Assembly (NCBI GenBank): GCA_003158355.1
Contig: PMIV01000111.1
Span: 1-5,786 of the forward strand
Origin: Anaerolineaceae bacterium
Lineage (GTDB): Bacteria; Chloroflexota; Anaerolineae; Anaerolineales; Anaerolineaceae
Reading direction: 5' to 3'
DNA: 5,786 nucleotides
Made by a program: the position numbers and the translations under genes. This document shows, piece after piece, positions 1 through 5,345 of this stretch. The notes under the pieces were generated by a model. That model made no database searches, was not told the DNA's origin, and was given only the letters and a program-made list of their open reading frames with translations. Numbering within the stretch: the stretch's first letter is position 1; each line of letters begins with the position of its first letter.

Positions 1-819
1 ATGATGGATGAATATTCCAAACTTTCGGGCCAATTCACTCCGGGCATGATCACCGGTAAACCAGTAGGAGGCGGCGGTTCTCTGGGCCGTACTGAAGCCA
101 CCGGTTTTGGCGTGATCCATCATGTGCGCGAAGCCATGAAATACCTCAAAATGGATCCTGCCAAGAGTGTGGCTGCTATTCAGGGTTTTGGCAACGTGGC
201 CCAATATGCCGCCATTGGCTTTATTGAAATTCTTAAAGGTAAAGTGGCCTGCGTGTCTTATTATGACCGCGCCGATAAAGTCTCTTACACCGTCAGCAAG
301 AAAGACGGGGTTGATCCGCGCTTCTTGATGACCATCACCGATCAATACGGCACCATCGACAAAGCCAAAGCGCGTGAAGCCGGTTATGTCATCGAAGACG
401 CCAATGCCTGGATCAGCAAAGAAGCAGACGTTTTGATCCCGGCGGCACTTGAAGGCCAGGTCAACGCAGAGACGATCAAGCTGATCAGTCCGCGCGTCAA
501 AATCATTGCTGAAGGCGCCAATGGCCCCACCACTCCTGAGGCGGATGAGGTCATCAAGGAAAAAGGCATTTTCATCATCCCCGATTTTCTGTGCAATTCG
601 GGCGGGGTTACGGTCTCTTACTTTGAGAGTGTGCAGAACGACATGAATTATTATTGGACCAAGGAAGAAGTGCTCGAAAAGCTGGATACCAAGATGACGA
701 TCGCCTTCAACGGCGTTTTGGAGATGAGCCTGGAGCACAAGGCTTACATGCGCGATGCGGCTTACATGGTAGCCATTGACCGGGTGGTCAAGGCTATGCA
801 GGTTCGCGGCTGGGTGTAA
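1..819 (+). CDS. gdhA: Glu/Leu/Phe/Val-family glutamate dehydrogenase, C-terminal part (5' end outside window)
   Basis: This gene encodes the C-terminal 272 residues of a hexameric-type glutamate dehydrogenase, which interconverts glutamate and 2-oxoglutarate plus ammonia in the cytoplasm. The ATG at position 1 is almost certainly internal: MMDEYSKL matches the mid-protein segment that precedes the nucleotide-binding domain. About 150 residues, including the catalytic lysine region, should lie upstream. Visible landmarks, numbered from the window edge, are GRTEATGFGV at 29-38, the Rossmann loop GFGNVA at 62-67, an acidic residue at the end of the second strand (D89 in SYYDR), EGANGPTTPEAD at 171-182, NSGGVTVSYFE at 199-209 and the C-terminal helix AAYMVAIDRV at 253-262. 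The acidic D89 favours NAD over NADP, but this is inference. The stop is TAA, about 20 nt before a strong terminator. The family is certain; glutamate rather than leucine or phenylalanine as substrate is likely, since the substrate pocket is only partly visible. Confidence 0.93.
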   Translation: MMDEYSKLSGQFTPGMITGKPVGGGGSLGRTEATGFGVIHHVREAMKYLKMDPAKSVAAIQGFGNVAQYAAIGFIEILKGKVACVSYYDRADKVSYTVSKKDGVDPRFLMTITDQYGTIDKAKAREAGYVIEDANAWISKEADVLIPAALEGQVNAETIKLISPRVKIIAEGANGPTTPEADEVIKEKGIFIIPDFLCNSGGVTVSYFESVQNDMNYYWTKEEVLEKLDTKMTIAFNGVLEMSLEHKAYMRDAAYMVAIDRVVKAMQVRGWV

Positions 820-838
820 TCAAGATCAACGTAGACGT

Positions 839-876
839 AAAAAGGTGCGCATCGTAATCGATACGCACCTTTTTTT
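839..876. terminator. Bidirectional intrinsic terminator between convergent genes
   Basis: GGTGCG (844-849) pairs with CGCACC (864-869). After one C/A mismatch, ATCG (851-854) pairs with CGAT (859-862) around a TAAT loop. The flanking A run (839-843) pairs with the start of a seven-T run (870-876). Read on plus, it ends the glutamate dehydrogenase transcript with seven T. Read on minus, it ends the DUF2804 transcript with five T. It lies 20 nt after the plus-strand stop codon and about 14 nt after the minus-strand stop codon. Confidence 0.85.
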
Positions 877-889
877 GGTCAGAGTAAAC

Positions 890-1927
890 CTACCACTTGG
901 CGTAGTGCTCTTCCGCCCAGCCGATCAGGTCTTTGATCTCGAGCTTCTCGCCGGAATCGGTAATCGCCCAGCCGTTGTAACGGCCGAACATCTGGTGAAC
1001 CTCGCTCTTGATCACCACCACATCCGATTTGGCCACCCGCTCGAAGAAGGGAGTAAAGGTCAACTCCAGGCGCTTGTCCGGGCTGACCATTTTCCAGGGT
1101 TTCTTGTAGTCTGTGGGGTCAAAGGTAAACGCCATTTTGCCCAGTTTATGCACTTTGCCGTCGAGAATGATGCAATTTTCGCTGGCAGCCGAGGTGTCGC
1201 CAAAGCCGTAGCCCAGGTTGAGCCCGATGCGGCGCTTATCCGCCAAAAAGCCGGAAGCGCTGGCCCATACCCAGTGAGAAGCATATTCCCAAACACCGCG
1301 GCCCCAATCCAGGTTACCCAGCGCAGTGGCGGGGGTCAGCTCAAAATGTTCGCCGGCATAATCAACCCAGCCGCTGGTGGGCAGGCAATTCAACTTGTGA
1401 TTGTAATAAAAACGTTTGCCGCGGATCGGGATGACAATGGTCATGGATTCGTGGTCTTTGGGCTGCGCCAGGCTGAATTCCGCTTTGAGGTTCGACCCGG
1501 CAAAACCCGGCCAATTCACCGAGACGGTTCGCTTACCGGGCAAAGCCTCAAAGATCATGTGGAAATCGCCCTTCTCGTAAGTGGTCTTGCCCTCGTTGGC
1601 ACTGCGCGGCAGGTGGACCCCGCTGCCAAAGGGAGTGCTAATGGTCTGTTCTTTATATTCGCCGGTCTTGAAATCGATCACATAGGCAAAGATCATGCCC
1701 AGATAACCAATATTGCTGACCGTGAACGAGAAGAAGTGGTCGGCAGTGGTGATGGCATAATAATCCCATATTTTGATGCGCATCTTCTGAAAAGCGGTCA
1801 GTCCGTAAAAATGGCAGTCTTCCAGGTTGCAATCGAGCACAGGGTAAGGCGCCCAGCCAGCCTGGGTAAGGTTTCCTTCACTATCCAACAGTTTGGCAGG
1901 GCCTTTTAACAAGCGTTGATCGTCCAT
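890..1927 (-). CDS. DUF2804 domain-containing protein
   Basis: A 345-residue protein that I recognise as a full-length member of the DUF2804 family (PF10974), whose biochemical role is, to my knowledge, unassigned. Family hallmarks are an N-terminal KIWDYYAITT segment (52-61), a strand-rich middle with IPIRGKRFYYNHK (167-178 region), the aromatic signature NLDWGRGVWEY (205-215) followed by HWVWASASG (218-226), GYGFGD (239-244) and a C-terminal FGRYNG (314-319). There is no signal peptide or membrane helix, so it is probably cytoplasmic. The many aromatic beta-strands suggest a lipocalin-like barrel binding a hydrophobic ligand; that is inference. The ATG start is supported by AAAGG (1937-1941) 9 nt upstream. 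The gene lies 26 bp downstream of the alpha/beta hydrolase gene on the same strand with no terminator between, so they probably share a transcript. A long reading frame on the opposite strand covers the whole gene but has no support. Confidence 0.88.
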   Translation of the reverse strand: MDDQRLLKGPAKLLDSEGNLTQAGWAPYPVLDCNLEDCHFYGLTAFQKMRIKIWDYYAITTADHFFSFTVSNIGYLGMIFAYVIDFKTGEYKEQTISTPFGSGVHLPRSANEGKTTYEKGDFHMIFEALPGKRTVSVNWPGFAGSNLKAEFSLAQPKDHESMTIVIPIRGKRFYYNHKLNCLPTSGWVDYAGEHFELTPATALGNLDWGRGVWEYASHWVWASASGFLADKRRIGLNLGYGFGDTSAASENCIILDGKVHKLGKMAFTFDPTDYKKPWKMVSPDKRLELTFTPFFERVAKSDVVVIKSEVHQMFGRYNGWAITDSGEKLEIKDLIGWAEEHYAKW

Positions 1928-1953
1928 TGAGTAATACCTTTCGTTGGGTGAGG

Positions 1954-2763
1954 TTATTTGGCTTGAAGTGTTTTCTGTAAAAATTCAAGGATTTTGGCAG
2001 TGATAAAATCCGGGTTATCCAGTGTAGCCATGTGGCCGGCGTTCGGGATGATCACGTACTCGCATCCGGGCGTGCGCGCAGCCCAAAGCGGCGCAATCTT
2101 TTTAATATCTCCGGCTGTATCGTTGTCTCCATGCATCAGGAGCAGCGGCTGGCGAATGACGTAATCGGGTTCATCGTGCAGGCAGCGCACCACGCCGCTC
2201 CAGAGGGTAATAAAATTTTCTTTGGATAGCTGTGAGTAAGCCCGGTAGACATAGTCTTTGCCTTCCTGCTTGTTCGCCATCATGTTGGCGCTGGTCTTTT
2301 TAAGGTTTTCATAAGGCCAAAACTTTAACCAGGCCGGAGAAGAATTCACCAACCATTTTTCCATAGAAGATCGAACCCAGGTGATGCAGGTGCCGTCTAA
2401 AAGGACCAATGCCTGCACTTTTTCCGGGCTGCGAAAGGCGATTTCTTGCGCAACATAAGTACCATTGGAATGGCCAACAAAGGTTGCTTTGCTTCCTCCA
2501 ACCGTCTGGATCACTGCCAGCGTATCTTCTACTGCCAGAGTGGTGGTATACGATTCACCCATCGGCTGCGAGAGGCTGTGGCCGCGGTTATCCAGGGTAA
2601 CCACGTGATAGTGCTCTGCAATCACCGGCAAGATCAGATCAAAGGAGTGATGGTCGACACAGGCGCCGTGGAGAAAAACCACCAGCGGCTGTTTTTCCGG
2701 CCCGCCTTCCCAGTAATGGAGCGGACAACCTTTTCTCTCAAGAATTTTCTCTACGAGCTGCAA
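1954..2763 (-). CDS. Alpha/beta-fold hydrolase (lipase/esterase-like)
   Basis: A 269-residue serine hydrolase of the alpha/beta-fold (Abhydrolase_1) superfamily. The oxyanion-hole motif FLHGA is at 30-34, the strand-turn motif LDNRGHSLS at 57-65 and the nucleophile elbow GHSNG at 97-101 with Ser99. The likely acid is Asp215 in HGDND (211-215) and the catalytic base is His244 in NAGH (241-244). The full triad is present, so it should be active. A helical lid region lies at about 128-190 and contains several tryptophans, suiting a hydrophobic substrate. There is no signal peptide, so it is probably cytoplasmic. The substrate cannot be told from sequence; esters, lactones or epoxide-like substrates are all possible. 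The start is TTG, chosen because GGAG sits 7 nt upstream (2771-2774); the nearby ATG at that GGAG is in another frame. It is the first gene of a likely pair with the DUF2804 gene 26 bp downstream. Confidence 0.9.
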   Translation of the reverse strand: MQLVEKILERKGCPLHYWEGGPEKQPLVVFLHGACVDHHSFDLILPVIAEHYHVVTLDNRGHSLSQPMGESYTTTLAVEDTLAVIQTVGGSKATFVGHSNGTYVAQEIAFRSPEKVQALVLLDGTCITWVRSSMEKWLVNSSPAWLKFWPYENLKKTSANMMANKQEGKDYVYRAYSQLSKENFITLWSGVVRCLHDEPDYVIRQPLLLMHGDNDTAGDIKKIAPLWAARTPGCEYVIIPNAGHMATLDNPDFITAKILEFLQKTLQAK

Positions 2764-2770
2764 ATTGATT

Positions 2771-2774
2771 CTCC
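2771..2774 (-). promoter_or_regulatory. Shine-Dalgarno GGAG that fixes a TTG start
   Basis: GGAG on the minus strand lies 7 nt before the TTG at 2763-2761, an ideal spacing. No in-frame ATG or GTG lies nearby with comparable support, so the alpha/beta hydrolase probably starts at TTG, which usually lowers translation. Confidence 0.65.
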
Positions 2775-2804
2775 ATTTATTTTCGTATTTCTATGAATAC
2801 ATCC

Positions 2805-2810
2805 ATTATA
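2805..2810 (-). promoter_or_regulatory. Candidate -10 element for the hydrolase-DUF2804 operon
   Basis: A perfect TATAAT on the minus strand lies between the acyltransferase terminator and the hydrolase start, placing transcription start near 2798 with a leader of about 35 nt. No good -35 hexamer is found at 16-18 nt, since that place is occupied by the terminator stem. The promoter may therefore be weak or need an activator. A short inverted repeat, GTATT (2785-2789) with AATAC (2796-2800), overlaps the predicted start site and could be an operator; support is slight. Confidence 0.35.
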
Positions 2811-2822
2811 AATCCAGCCCTT

Positions 2823-2855
2823 AAAAATGAGATACCCCTGTTTGAAGGGGTATCT
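2823..2855 (-). terminator. Intrinsic terminator of the acyltransferase gene
   Basis: GATACCCC (2831-2838) pairs perfectly with GGGGTATC (2847-2854), extended by A2830-T2855 and by T2839-A2846, with a six-nt loop. On the minus strand the stem is followed within two bases by a five-T run (2823-2827). It is about 35 nt after the acyltransferase stop. No T run follows directly on the plus strand, so it works in one direction. Confidence 0.8.
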
Positions 2856-2889
2856 GTGGGTAATTTATTATTTATTTTTCTGGAAAACA

Positions 2890-3594
2890 TCAGATCAGAT
2901 CGAAGATGCCGGAAACTGCACCCAGAGTGCGGTTGAGGCGCAGTTCGCTTTCGGTGGCCATCTCGATGATGCGGCGCATGGTCTGGTCTGCTACGCTGCG
3001 GGTCAATTCACGGTCGTCAGGGTCGCCAGTAAATTGAAGCGGACGGCCTACAGTCATCGCATAAGGTCCCTTCAAATACCAGTGGCCCACCTGTTTTTCA
3101 CCGCGCACAATCGACGGGATATGGTGAATCCGTTCGCGCTGGATGGCGATCCCCACCGGGATCACAGGCGCTCCGCTGGCCAGGGCCAGACGAGCGACAC
3201 CTGTGTGAACCGGGTTAAAGCCGCCATCGCTGGGGCTGATCAATCCCTCTGGGAAGATCATCACCGTGTGCCCGGCTTTAAGGTGTTTCAGAGCAGCATC
3301 CATGGCAGTCTGATTGTTATCGTGTTGGATGCTGATATGTCCGGAGCGGCGCAGGTAGGTACCTAAAACTGGGACCTGGAATAACAAATTTTCGATCATG
3401 ATAAAACAGCGTTGATGGATCATCGAGGCTACAAAAAAGGGATCACCGGTTGATGGGTGGTTCGCTGCAATGATCTTGGCTCCCTTTGGGAGTTCAGCAT
3501 GTTTTACTACATCCGTATGCAAAAGCGTTCCAGCATAAGTTCTTACAATTGGGACTGAAACTCCGTATAAAGCAATTTCAGAAATGTTTGACAT
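2890..3594 (-). CDS. PlsC-like lysophospholipid / 1-acylglycerol-3-phosphate acyltransferase family protein
   Basis: A 234-residue member of the PlsC/LPLAT acyltransferase family, which transfers fatty acyl groups to lysophosphatidic acid or related glycerolipids at the inner membrane face. The catalytic HX4D motif is NHPSTGD with His46 and Asp51. The substrate-binding block II corresponds to LGTYLRRSG (77-85), block III to FPEG (114-117) and block IV to APVIPVGIA (142-150). The usual Thr-Arg-Ser after FPEG is replaced by Leu-Ile-Ser. There is no clear N-terminal membrane helix, and the protein is near the short end for PlsC, so it is probably a peripheral membrane enzyme with a possibly different acceptor. 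The start is ATG with a weak GAAG (3602-3605) 7 nt upstream. It is bounded by a terminator downstream and a terminator plus candidate promoter upstream, so it is probably a single-gene transcript. The family is confident; the exact substrate is not known. Confidence 0.9.
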   Translation of the reverse strand: MSNISEIALYGVSVPIVRTYAGTLLHTDVVKHAELPKGAKIIAANHPSTGDPFFVASMIHQRCFIMIENLLFQVPVLGTYLRRSGHISIQHDNNQTAMDAALKHLKAGHTVMIFPEGLISPSDGGFNPVHTGVARLALASGAPVIPVGIAIQRERIHHIPSIVRGEKQVGHWYLKGPYAMTVGRPLQFTGDPDDRELTRSVADQTMRRIIEMATESELRLNRTLGAVSGIFDLI

Positions 3595-3718
3595 ATTTTT
3601 TCTTCGTTTATCCTTAAGTTGTGTTACTCAGATAGTCCAAGGATACCGGTAATGTAAATTCTGCGCATTGCCCACAAGACACATCCTTGAGTCATGAAAG
3701 ACACACTTAATTAATCTA
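3595..3718 (-). promoter_or_regulatory. Acyltransferase 5' leader with alternative pairing segments
   Basis: This gene-free stretch is predicted to be transcribed as a leader of roughly 118 nt. On the minus strand it carries CAAGGAT (3689-3683), then TATCCTTG (3645-3638), then AAGGATA (3615-3609). The middle segment can pair with either the first or the third, but not both. An eight-base direct repeat, TGTGTCTT on the minus strand (3705-3698 and 3683-3676), recurs at a 22-bp step. This may be an attenuator, a translational switch or protein sites; no known riboswitch family is recognised. Confidence 0.3.
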
Positions 3719-3747
3719 AAGATAGAGGGAATTGCATGACCTTGCAA
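3719..3747 (-). promoter_or_regulatory. Candidate sigma70-type promoter for the acyltransferase gene
   Basis: On the minus strand, TTGCAA (3747-3742) and TATCTT (3724-3719) are separated by exactly 17 nt, and each matches four of six consensus bases. The predicted start is near 3712. The -35 lies inside the inverted repeat ATTGCA-N6-TGCAAT (3731-3748), which could be a repressor site. The position just downstream of the esterase terminator fits an independent transcription unit. Confidence 0.4.
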
Positions 3748-3798
3748 TAAACACAACACCCTGCAAGAAGAAAAGGTGTGAAGAAACAGGTTGGAAAC

Positions 3799-3834
3799 AA
3801 AAAAAATTATTTGCCGCGCAAAGTTTGCAAATAA
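3799..3834 (-). terminator. Intrinsic terminator overlapping the esterase stop codon
   Basis: TTATTTGC (3807-3814) is a perfect eight-base inverted repeat of GCAAATAA (3827-3834), with a 12-nt loop. On the minus strand the stem is followed at once by eight T (3806-3799). The stem's last three bases are the TAA stop codon of the SGNH hydrolase, so the hairpin lies inside the end of the coding region. The stem is AT-rich with only two GC pairs, so its strength is uncertain and translating ribosomes could affect it. Confidence 0.55.
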
Positions 3835-4469
3835 GGGCGCAAGGCATCGGCCCAGAGGACATAACCCGCTGCCAGCAAATGCAGATGGTCATTATTCAGT
3901 TCAGCGCGCAGTTCCCCTTTTTTATTGGCAAAACTGGGGTAGAGATCAATGAATTCGCACTCATGCTTTTCAGCCAGTGTCTTCAGTTTTGGGTTCAAAC
4001 GTTGAATGCGTTTGGCACAATCACGGCCGCGTGGAAGGATCGATTCAACAAATACGCGGGTGGCGGGGGAATCGTGTTTGATCTTTTCGAGAATTTCCTG
4101 ATAAGTTCCCAGGATCATCTCATCATGGCGGTAAACAAACCAGGGCAGATCATTGGTGCCAATGAGAATAAAAATTGCTGCAGGTTGGCCGCGGGTCACT
4201 TCGTCCAAACGATTTAATAGTCCAACGGTAGTATCTGCGTTGATGCCGCGGTTCCTGACTGCCAGATCCGGGAATACTTCGTCCCAATTACCGCCGGCTG
4301 TTAAACTGTCACCCAAAAAAGCAATATCCCCGGGTTTGAGTGGGTGTGCCGCAAAAAAATCGGCGCGCTGCAAATAGTGGTGGCGTCCGATCCGTTCTAC
4401 TTCGAGGCTGGTGATAATAAACAGAACCAGCGTAGCCAAAAACATAACCAAAAGAAAAGTAATAAACAT
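3807..4469 (-). CDS. Membrane-anchored SGNH/GDSL-family hydrolase (esterase)
   Basis: A 220-residue SGNH/GDSL hydrolase, a family of serine esterases acting on acetyl or acyl esters of lipids and sugars. Block I is FLGDS (51-55) with nucleophile Ser55, block II is NRGIN (73-77) with oxyanion Gly75, block III is GTND (104-107) with Asn106, and block V is DHLH (194-197) with Asp194 and His197. All four defining residues are present. An uncleaved-looking hydrophobic helix at about 2-22 should anchor it in the membrane with the catalytic domain probably outside. Related families include acylhydrolase and platelet-activating-factor acetylhydrolase-like proteins; the substrate is unknown. The ATG lacks a good Shine-Dalgarno sequence (only AGG at 11 nt) and has TATAAT just upstream. 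It follows the DUF2726 gene after 23 bp, so cotranscription is likely, with a possible additional promoter of its own. Confidence 0.9.
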   Translation of the reverse strand: MFITFLLVMFLATLVLFIITSLEVERIGRHHYLQRADFFAAHPLKPGDIAFLGDSLTAGGNWDEVFPDLAVRNRGINADTTVGLLNRLDEVTRGQPAAIFILIGTNDLPWFVYRHDEMILGTYQEILEKIKHDSPATRVFVESILPRGRDCAKRIQRLNPKLKTLAEKHECEFIDLYPSFANKKGELRAELNNDHLHLLAAGYVLWADALRPYLQTLRGK

Positions 4470-4474
4470 AATTC

Positions 4475-4480
4475 ATTATA
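4475..4480 (-). promoter_or_regulatory. Perfect -10 hexamer just before the SGNH hydrolase start
   Basis: TATAAT on the minus strand ends five bases before the ATG at 4469. If used, transcription would start at or next to the start codon and give a leaderless mRNA. The -35 region falls in the end of the upstream gene and is poor (GGTTAA at 17 nt). It may be a chance match in an AT-rich gap. Confidence 0.3.
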
Positions 4481-4492
4481 CCTGAGAGAAGC

Positions 4493-5281
4493 TTACTTTA
4501 ACCGTTCACCGGCAGGGAAAAAGTTTTGACACTTAGGGTACTGGCTGCAGACCCAATAGTATTCTCCTTTATGTGCTCCAGCGGTGACGGCCTTTTTTTT
4601 CATGGGTGCGCCGCAGACCGAACAGGCGGTGAGGCCGATCTCTCCATTTTCAGTAGGCAGCAGTGGTGGGATGGCAGAAGGGAGCGTTGTGTTTTCACGC
4701 AGTGGAGCAGGCTGCAGGGTCGGGCTGGCAGCAGAGACGGCCCTCTTCTGCTTTATGGGTGCAAACAGCACATTGATCATCTCCTGTTGGCTGTATCCTC
4801 GTTTGCAATCCACATGTAACAAAGTAAGTCCTGCGGCCGCGAACGCCTGGTTAACGAATTCATCCCGCTCCTGGCGGTTTTTTCGATTGTGGCTGGAATC
4901 GTCCAATTCAATGGCGTACAGCACCTTCATAGTTTCCGCTTCACAAACCGCGAAATCGATACGTTTGCGGCTGATCCGGTTGAATGCAATTTGATTTTCT
5001 CTATATTCTTTCACAGATATGTTCAGTAATGAAGCCAGCGAAACCTGCGGGCAGAGAATGTACTTGTCGCTCAGGACCTCGCGCGCCTGCAGATAGAAGC
5101 TGAGTTCTGCATTGCTTAAGAAATGATCATTGGTGGTGTATGGGAAGGAATCCTCTTCCTCAGCCGGGGAATGAGTAATTGAATAATTTAACTTTGAAAT
5201 AATCGTATTATTTGATTTTGACTTACGGGTTAACAGAGAGAAACAGCCCGGGTTTTCAGTCAAAGGTCTGGGTTTCTTCAT
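4493..5281 (-). CDS. DUF2726 (restriction-endonuclease-like) protein with C-terminal topoisomerase-type zinc ribbon
   Basis: A 262-residue protein when started at the ATG at 5281. Its core (about residues 55-175) matches DUF2726, a domain with a Vsr/PD-(D/E)XK-like nuclease fold: [11 protein letters not shown] near the front, then RKRIDFAVC with an Asp in the position of the metal-binding acidic residue, then AIELDDSSH with Glu-x-Asp and a His, then RDEFVNQAF and [10 protein letters not shown] Pro/Ala/Thr-rich linker of about 40 residues leads to a C4 zinc ribbon, CSVC then CSQYPKC with CX2C-X21-CX5C spacing, like those at the C-terminus of bacterial topoisomerase I (PF01396). This combination suggests nucleic-acid binding, possibly cleavage; no activity is proven for the family as far as I know. 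An in-frame GTG lies at 5293, but GGAGG overlaps it and sits 5 nt before the ATG at 5281, so the ATG is preferred. It is divergent from mrp and probably cotranscribed with the esterase gene. Confidence 0.85.
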   Translation of the reverse strand: MKKPRPLTENPGCFSLLTRKSKSNNTIISKLNYSITHSPAEEEDSFPYTTNDHFLSNAELSFYLQAREVLSDKYILCPQVSLASLLNISVKEYRENQIAFNRISRKRIDFAVCEAETMKVLYAIELDDSSHNRKNRQERDEFVNQAFAAAGLTLLHVDCKRGYSQQEMINVLFAPIKQKRAVSAASPTLQPAPLRENTTLPSAIPPLLPTENGEIGLTACSVCGAPMKKKAVTAGAHKGEYYWVCSQYPKCQNFFPAGERLK

Positions 5282-5286
5282 TACAT

Positions 5287-5291
5287 CCTCC
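5287..5291 (-). promoter_or_regulatory. Shine-Dalgarno GGAGG deciding the DUF2726 start
   Basis: GGAGG on the minus strand lies 5 nt before the ATG at 5281-5279. It overlaps the upstream in-frame GTG (5293-5291), which therefore cannot use it and has no good ribosome site of its own. Confidence 0.7.
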
Positions 5292-5293
5292 AC

Positions 5294-5345
5294 GGATTTC
5301 TGGTTAATCTTAAATATACCTCTATTTTCAGTTACAATATCCCCT
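5294..5345. promoter_or_regulatory. Divergent promoter region between the DUF2726 gene and mrp
   Basis: This AT-rich gap should drive both genes. On plus, TACAAT (5333-5338) matches five of six -10 bases and lies seven bases before the mrp ATG; its -35 is poor (TTAAAT, 5310-5315, 17-nt spacing). On minus, TTGTAA (5337-5332) and TTTAAG (5314-5309) are 17 nt apart, giving a leader of about 20 nt with the GGAGG site. The plus -10 and minus -35 overlap almost completely, so the two polymerase sites would compete. Confidence 0.4.

Noticed and set aside
776..1909. 377-codon open frame on plus, antisense to the whole DUF2804 gene
   Set aside because: It begins inside the glutamate dehydrogenase gene, runs through a strong terminator, has no ribosome site, and its protein shows no recognisable domain. 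The minus-strand frame has clear DUF2804 motifs and a good Shine-Dalgarno sequence.
2827..3366. Plus-strand frame opposite the acyltransferase
   Set aside because: It starts inside the terminator stem region and mirrors the acyltransferase coding frame; the protein looks like no family.
3756..3779. ACACC/GGTGT hairpin as the esterase terminator
   Set aside because: It is only a five-base stem with a large loop and no clean T run; the hairpin at 3807-3834 with eight T is much better.
3732..4217. Plus-strand frame opposite the esterase, starting in the intergenic gap
   Set aside because: The minus-strand frame carries all SGNH blocks; this frame has no ribosome site or domain.
4526..4994. Two overlapping plus-strand frames opposite the DUF2726 gene
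   Set aside because: Both are shadows of the zinc-ribbon and DUF2726 coding sequence, with no start signals.
5282..5293. GTG at 5293 as the DUF2726 start
   Set aside because: The GGAGG ribosome site overlaps this GTG and is correctly spaced for the ATG at 5281.
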